Of a stretch of 8,171 nt of DNA, positions 5,063 to 8,171 are shown piece after piece. The notes below the pieces were generated by a model, which ran no database searches, was not told the origin of the DNA, and was given only the letters and a program-made list of their open reading frames with translations. The position numbers were made by a program, and so were the translations under genes. Origin of the DNA: Pseudomonadota bacterium (lineage in GTDB: Bacteria; Pseudomonadota; Alphaproteobacteria; Reyranellales; Reyranellaceae); NCBI GenBank assembly GCA_023436825.1, contig JAEZHS010000698.1:1-8171 (forward strand). The letters are read 5' to 3'. Position 1 is the first letter of the stretch. Every line of letters starts with the position of its first letter.

Positions 5063-7726
5063 GACACCGTTGATCTCAAACTGGCGCAGGACTGCGAGGC
5101 GTTGGCGGTTTCCGCCAGCGAAGGCGTGGCATGGCTGAAAGGCGCCGCCGCGGAATCGCCCACCGTGGCGCAGCAGGCGCCGTCGTTGATCAGTGAGCTG
5201 CAGAAGGTCCGCAACCAGAGCCGCAAACTCGCCCGTGCCGCCCGCCGGCGCATGTGCGTGGGCGTGTTCGGCCCGAGCCAGGCCGGCAAGAGCTATCTCG
5301 TCTCCATCCTGGCGAGCCGCGACGGCCGGCCGATGCAGGCGCGCTTCGGCGACAAGAGCTACGACTTCCTGCGCGAGATCAACCCGCCGGGCAATCGCGA
5401 ATCGACCGGCCTGGTGACACGCTTCGGCCTCGGGCTGAGCGCCGGCGACAAGGACTTCCCGGTGCACGTGCGGCTGCTGACGCAGACCGACATCGTGAAG
5501 ATCCTGGGCAATTCCTTCCTGCTCGACTTCGATCACCAGAAGGCGGCGTTCGAACGTCCCGACGGCGCCGCGATCCGCAAGCGCCTCGCCGAGCTGCGCG
5601 CCAAGGCCGCCATGCAGCCCTACGGCGACCTCGATTCGGACGACGTTCTGGACTTGATCGAGTACTTCGACACTTTCTTCGCCGGCGTCACCGCCGAGCT
5701 GCGCACCGACTATTGGCGCGAAGCGATCGACCTCGCGCCGCGTCTGTCGGGCCAGGATCGCGCCCGCCTGTGGTCGGTGCTGTGGTACGACTTCCAGCCG
5801 TTCACCGACCTCTACCTCACGCTCTACGACGGCCTGCAGAAGCTGTCCTTCGCACCCGAGGCTTCGCTGGGCATGGACGCGCTGATCCCGCGCGAGAAGA
5901 GCATCGTCGACGTGCTCACCCTCGATCGGCTGGGCGCCGACGCGGCTGATACGCTGCTCGTACGGCCCAAGCACGCCGATGGCCGCGCGCTGCCCGACGC
6001 CGAGCTGCCGCGCTCGCTGATCTGCGCACTGACGGCCGAGCTTTCGGTCGCCATCGCCGAGAAGCCGTGGGACTTCTTCGACCACACCGACCTTCTCGAC
6101 TTCCCGGGGGCACGCTCCCGGCTCAAGCTTGCGAACCTCACCGACGTCGCCAAGGCCAAGGGCGTGGCCGAGGGCGCCAACCCGCTGCGCGAGCTGCTGC
6201 TGCGCGGCAAGGTCGCCTATCTCTTCCAGCGCTACTCGGCCGAGCGCGAGCTGTCAGCCATTCTGCTCTGCATCCCCGACGGCAACCAGGAGGTCCGCGA
6301 TCTCTCCGACATGATGTCGGCCTGGATCGACCAGACGATCGGCGCCACGCCGTCCGACCGCGCCAAGCAGAAGAACGCGCTCTTCCTGGTGCTGACCAAG
6401 ATGGACCGCGAGTTCGAGCAGAAGGCGGGCGAGACCGAGGAATCGCGCAAGCTGCGCTGGTCGGCCCGGCTCAACAACTCGCTGATCAACAACTTCCGCG
6501 GCGAGTGGCCGGCCAACTGGGACGGCAAGCCGTTCGACAACACCTTCTGGCTCAGGAATCCGACCGTCATCGACGAGCGGCTGATGGACTATGGCGGCGG
6601 CCGAGAGCGGGGCATCGCCGAGGCCTTCGCCGATCGCGCGCGCGAGCTGCGCGGTCATTTCATCGCCAATGCCGAGGTGCGCCGCCACTTCGCCGACCCT
6701 CCGCGGGCCTGGGACGAGGCCTTCAAGGCCAATGACGGCGGCGTCTCCTACCTCGTCAAAAGCCTGATCCCGGTGTGCGATCCGGCGATCAAGCGCGCCC
6801 AGGTGCGCGGCCAGCTCGAAGTGCAGATCCACCGCCTGGTCGATCGGCTGGCGGGCTTCCACAGCGCCGCCGACGGCGATGCGCGCACCAAGAAGCGCGA
6901 CCTGGTGCACACCGTGCTGCGCGGGCTCGCCGCCTGCATCCAGCAGCAGCTCTTCGGCGAGTTGATGGCCGCCCTGCAGGTGGCCGATTCGGCGCTGCGC
7001 GAGATCTACTTCCGCATCTCCACCGCACGCGCCTCCGACGAGACCAACGGCCGCAACGGCAAGCCGCCGTCCCAGGTCTCCCAGTCGACCGGGGCCGCCG
7101 TCGATCTCGGCGCGATATTCGCCGACGTCTTCGGCGAGGAGGCCGGGCGCTCGGCGCCGCCGTCGGGCGTGCTGGAGGATCGCGCCGAGCGCTTCGCCCG
7201 CGAGGCCGCCGACTACTGGCTCGAGAACATGCGCCGCGTCGGCGCCGACGAGAAGGCGCTGTCGCATTTCGGCGTCGACCGCCAGCATCTCGGCTGGTTG
7301 ATCGACGAGCTGATCGTCGGCGCCCATCGCCTGAAGCTGATCGATCAGTTGAGCCACGAGGTGCGCGAGCTGGAGAACGCCGCCAACGCCAAGTGGGAGG
7401 AGATCGCCGAACGCCAGGTGCGCACCGCCTCCTCGGCGCTGAACGGCTATGTCAGCGCGCTGGGCTTCGACCACCTGCCGCTCGACCAGCGGCCGGGCCT
7501 GCCGCCCAACTCACCGACGCGGCGCGTGTTCGAAGGCCCGACCGTGGTCAACGGCATGCCGCAGCTCTCGGAGAACCCGCAGCCGATCTATGCCGACTAC
7601 TGCAAGGACTGGATGCGCGCCTTCCTGCAGCTCGCCATGGACAATGTCGGGTACGAAGGCGGCCGCGAGATCTCGCCGGAACAGAACGAGCGGCTGGGCG
7701 CCATCCTGCGCACCGTGCCGGCCTAG
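5060..7726 (+). CDS. srfC: SrfC family protein: large dynamin-like GTPase
   Basis: This is a complete 888-residue cytosolic protein, near the usual length of the SrfC 'putative virulence factor' family. GTPase motifs can be read in order. G1/Walker A is GPSQAGKS (71-78), after a hydrophobic strand CVGVF (66-70). A likely G2 threonine lies in ESTGLVTRF (114-122). G3/Walker B is LLDFPG (345-350), and G4 is LTKMD (445-449), after strand LFLVL (441-445). About 225 residues separate G2 and G3, a large helical insertion (about 140-335). The helix-rich C-terminal half (about 560-888) contains a low-complexity hinge around 654-680. These proportions resemble dynamin-superfamily GTPases, but no membrane-inserting paddle is obvious. 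A G5 motif was not identified. Its tight pairing with srfB suggests the two NTPases work together. A membrane-remodelling or assembly role is inference, and the family's biochemical activity is not established. Confidence 0.93.
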   Translation: MDTVDLKLAQDCEALAVSASEGVAWLKGAAAESPTVAQQAPSLISELQKVRNQSRKLARAARRRMCVGVFGPSQAGKSYLVSILASRDGRPMQARFGDKSYDFLREINPPGNRESTGLVTRFGLGLSAGDKDFPVHVRLLTQTDIVKILGNSFLLDFDHQKAAFERPDGAAIRKRLAELRAKAAMQPYGDLDSDDVLDLIEYFDTFFAGVTAELRTDYWREAIDLAPRLSGQDRARLWSVLWYDFQPFTDLYLTLYDGLQKLSFAPEASLGMDALIPREKSIVDVLTLDRLGADAADTLLVRPKHADGRALPDAELPRSLICALTAELSVAIAEKPWDFFDHTDLLDFPGARSRLKLANLTDVAKAKGVAEGANPLRELLLRGKVAYLFQRYSAERELSAILLCIPDGNQEVRDLSDMMSAWIDQTIGATPSDRAKQKNALFLVLTKMDREFEQKAGETEESRKLRWSARLNNSLINNFRGEWPANWDGKPFDNTFWLRNPTVIDERLMDYGGGRERGIAEAFADRARELRGHFIANAEVRRHFADPPRAWDEAFKANDGGVSYLVKSLIPVCDPAIKRAQVRGQLEVQIHRLVDRLAGFHSAADGDARTKKRDLVHTVLRGLAACIQQQLFGELMAALQVADSALREIYFRISTARASDETNGRNGKPPSQVSQSTGAAVDLGAIFADVFGEEAGRSAPPSGVLEDRAERFAREAADYWLENMRRVGADEKALSHFGVDRQHLGWLIDELIVGAHRLKLIDQLSHEVRELENAANAKWEEIAERQVRTASSALNGYVSALGFDHLPLDQRPGLPPNSPTRRVFEGPTVVNGMPQLSENPQPIYADYCKDWMRAFLQLAMDNVGYEGGREISPEQNERLGAILRTVPA

Positions 7727-7734
7727 CCGCCGCC

Positions 7735-8171
7735 ATGCCGGTCCGCGCTTCCGTTCAAGCCTTGCCCGAGCCGGGTCATGCGATCCTGCGCGTGAGCGAG
7801 CTCGACGCCGCGCCCGACGGCTTGGCGCTGTCGATCCAGCGCCAGCAGGGACCCGATTCGCATCTCGGTGACGACGGCTGGCGCCGCACCGAGGCCTGGC
7901 TGCTGCCCGGGCGCGTCGAGCGGCGCCGCAACGTCCTGGAATTCCATCTCGGGCCCGAGATCTGCGATCGCCTGGCCGGCATCGCCACGGTGCGCGTGCG
8001 CGTAAAGGAGCCCGACATCGGCGTCGTCGGCACGACCGTCGTCGCCTGGCCCGCGATGCTGACCTCGGGCGCGCTCGATCCGTCGCGCCGCCTGGACGAC
8101 GAGACGGTGCGCCTGCGCCGCGCCGCGCCGAAGGCCGCTCCGGCGCCCGCGCCGCCGCCCGAGTCCGAGCC
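7735..8171 (+). CDS. 5' part of an unrecognised operon gene, running off the right edge
   Basis: The frame opens at ATG 7735, 8 bases after the srfC stop, and stays open for 145 codons to the window edge. The close spacing, same strand and matching GC-rich codon use support a real gene that belongs to the operon. No Shine-Dalgarno is visible, so coupling to srfC is likely. Residues 1-112 form a compact domain with alternating hydrophobic residues typical of beta strands (ATVRVRVKEPDIGVVGTTVV at 84-103), one Cys at 77, and several Trp (W49, W55, W105). From about residue 130 it passes into an Ala/Pro-rich linker, resembling the linkers in the two upstream membrane proteins. There is no signal peptide and no membrane helix in the visible part. 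I do not recognise the family; it may be a further accessory subunit of the Srf system whose second domain lies outside the window. Confidence 0.75.
   Translation, partial: MPVRASVQALPEPGHAILRVSELDAAPDGLALSIQRQQGPDSHLGDDGWRRTEAWLLPGRVERRRNVLEFHLGPEICDRLAGIATVRVRVKEPDIGVVGTTVVAWPAMLTSGALDPSRRLDDETVRLRRAAPKAAPAPAPPPESE

Noticed and set aside
2057..6085. A 1342-codon open frame on the minus strand, opposite srfB and part of srfC.
   Set aside because: Its translation is dominated by His, Gln, Arg, Gly, Ala, Leu and Glu in the monotonous pattern expected from the reverse complement of GC-rich codons. No domain motif is readable, whereas the plus-strand genes carry clear ATPase and GTPase motifs. 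Lack of stops is expected at this GC content.
6254..7474. A 406-codon minus-strand open frame opposite the C-terminal half of srfC.
   Set aside because: It has the same shadow composition and no motifs, and lies opposite a coding region with intact family features.
7727..7734. Possible terminator after srfC.
   Set aside because: The gap is 8 bases with no stem-loop or T-run, and an open frame begins immediately.

Overview
The window is a compact, high-GC stretch with all genes on the + strand. I read it as a chromosomal segment of a proteobacterium. Strong G/C preference at third codon positions and the family content suggest a GC-rich alphaproteobacterium, but a betaproteobacterium cannot be excluded. 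I see no RNA genes, insertion sequences, CRISPR arrays, integrase genes or terminators.

Layout, left to right. (1) The 3' part of a gene (1-561) encodes a coiled-coil tail, a proline-rich linker and a small C-terminal domain bracketed by two cysteines. (2) A complete 487-residue single-pass membrane protein (592-2055) looks like SrfA: cytosolic N-domain, one membrane helix, coiled coil, Asp/Lys-rich linker and a four-cysteine C-terminal domain. (3) SrfB (2087-5053, 988 residues) is a large protein with actin/Hsp70-type ATPase motifs. (4) SrfC (5060-7726, 888 residues) is a large protein with G1, G3 and G4 GTPase motifs and dynamin-like proportions. (5) The start of another gene (7735 to the right edge) encodes an unrecognised, probably beta-rich domain followed by an Ala/Pro linker.

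The gaps between genes are 30, 31, 6 and 8 bases, with no visible terminator or internal promoter, so the five genes are very likely one operon. Its promoter would lie left of the window.

The srf genes are named from Salmonella, where they were described as SsrB-regulated factors. The families are labelled 'virulence factor' although their biochemistry is largely unknown. The sequence suggests two large soluble NTPases, one actin/Hsp70-like and one dynamin-like. They are co-expressed with one, probably two, membrane-anchored proteins whose C-terminal domains probably sit in the oxidising periplasm. My inference is an envelope-associated machine that couples cytosolic nucleotide hydrolysis to a membrane or cell-wall task. 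This is the window's best candidate for an under-described system.
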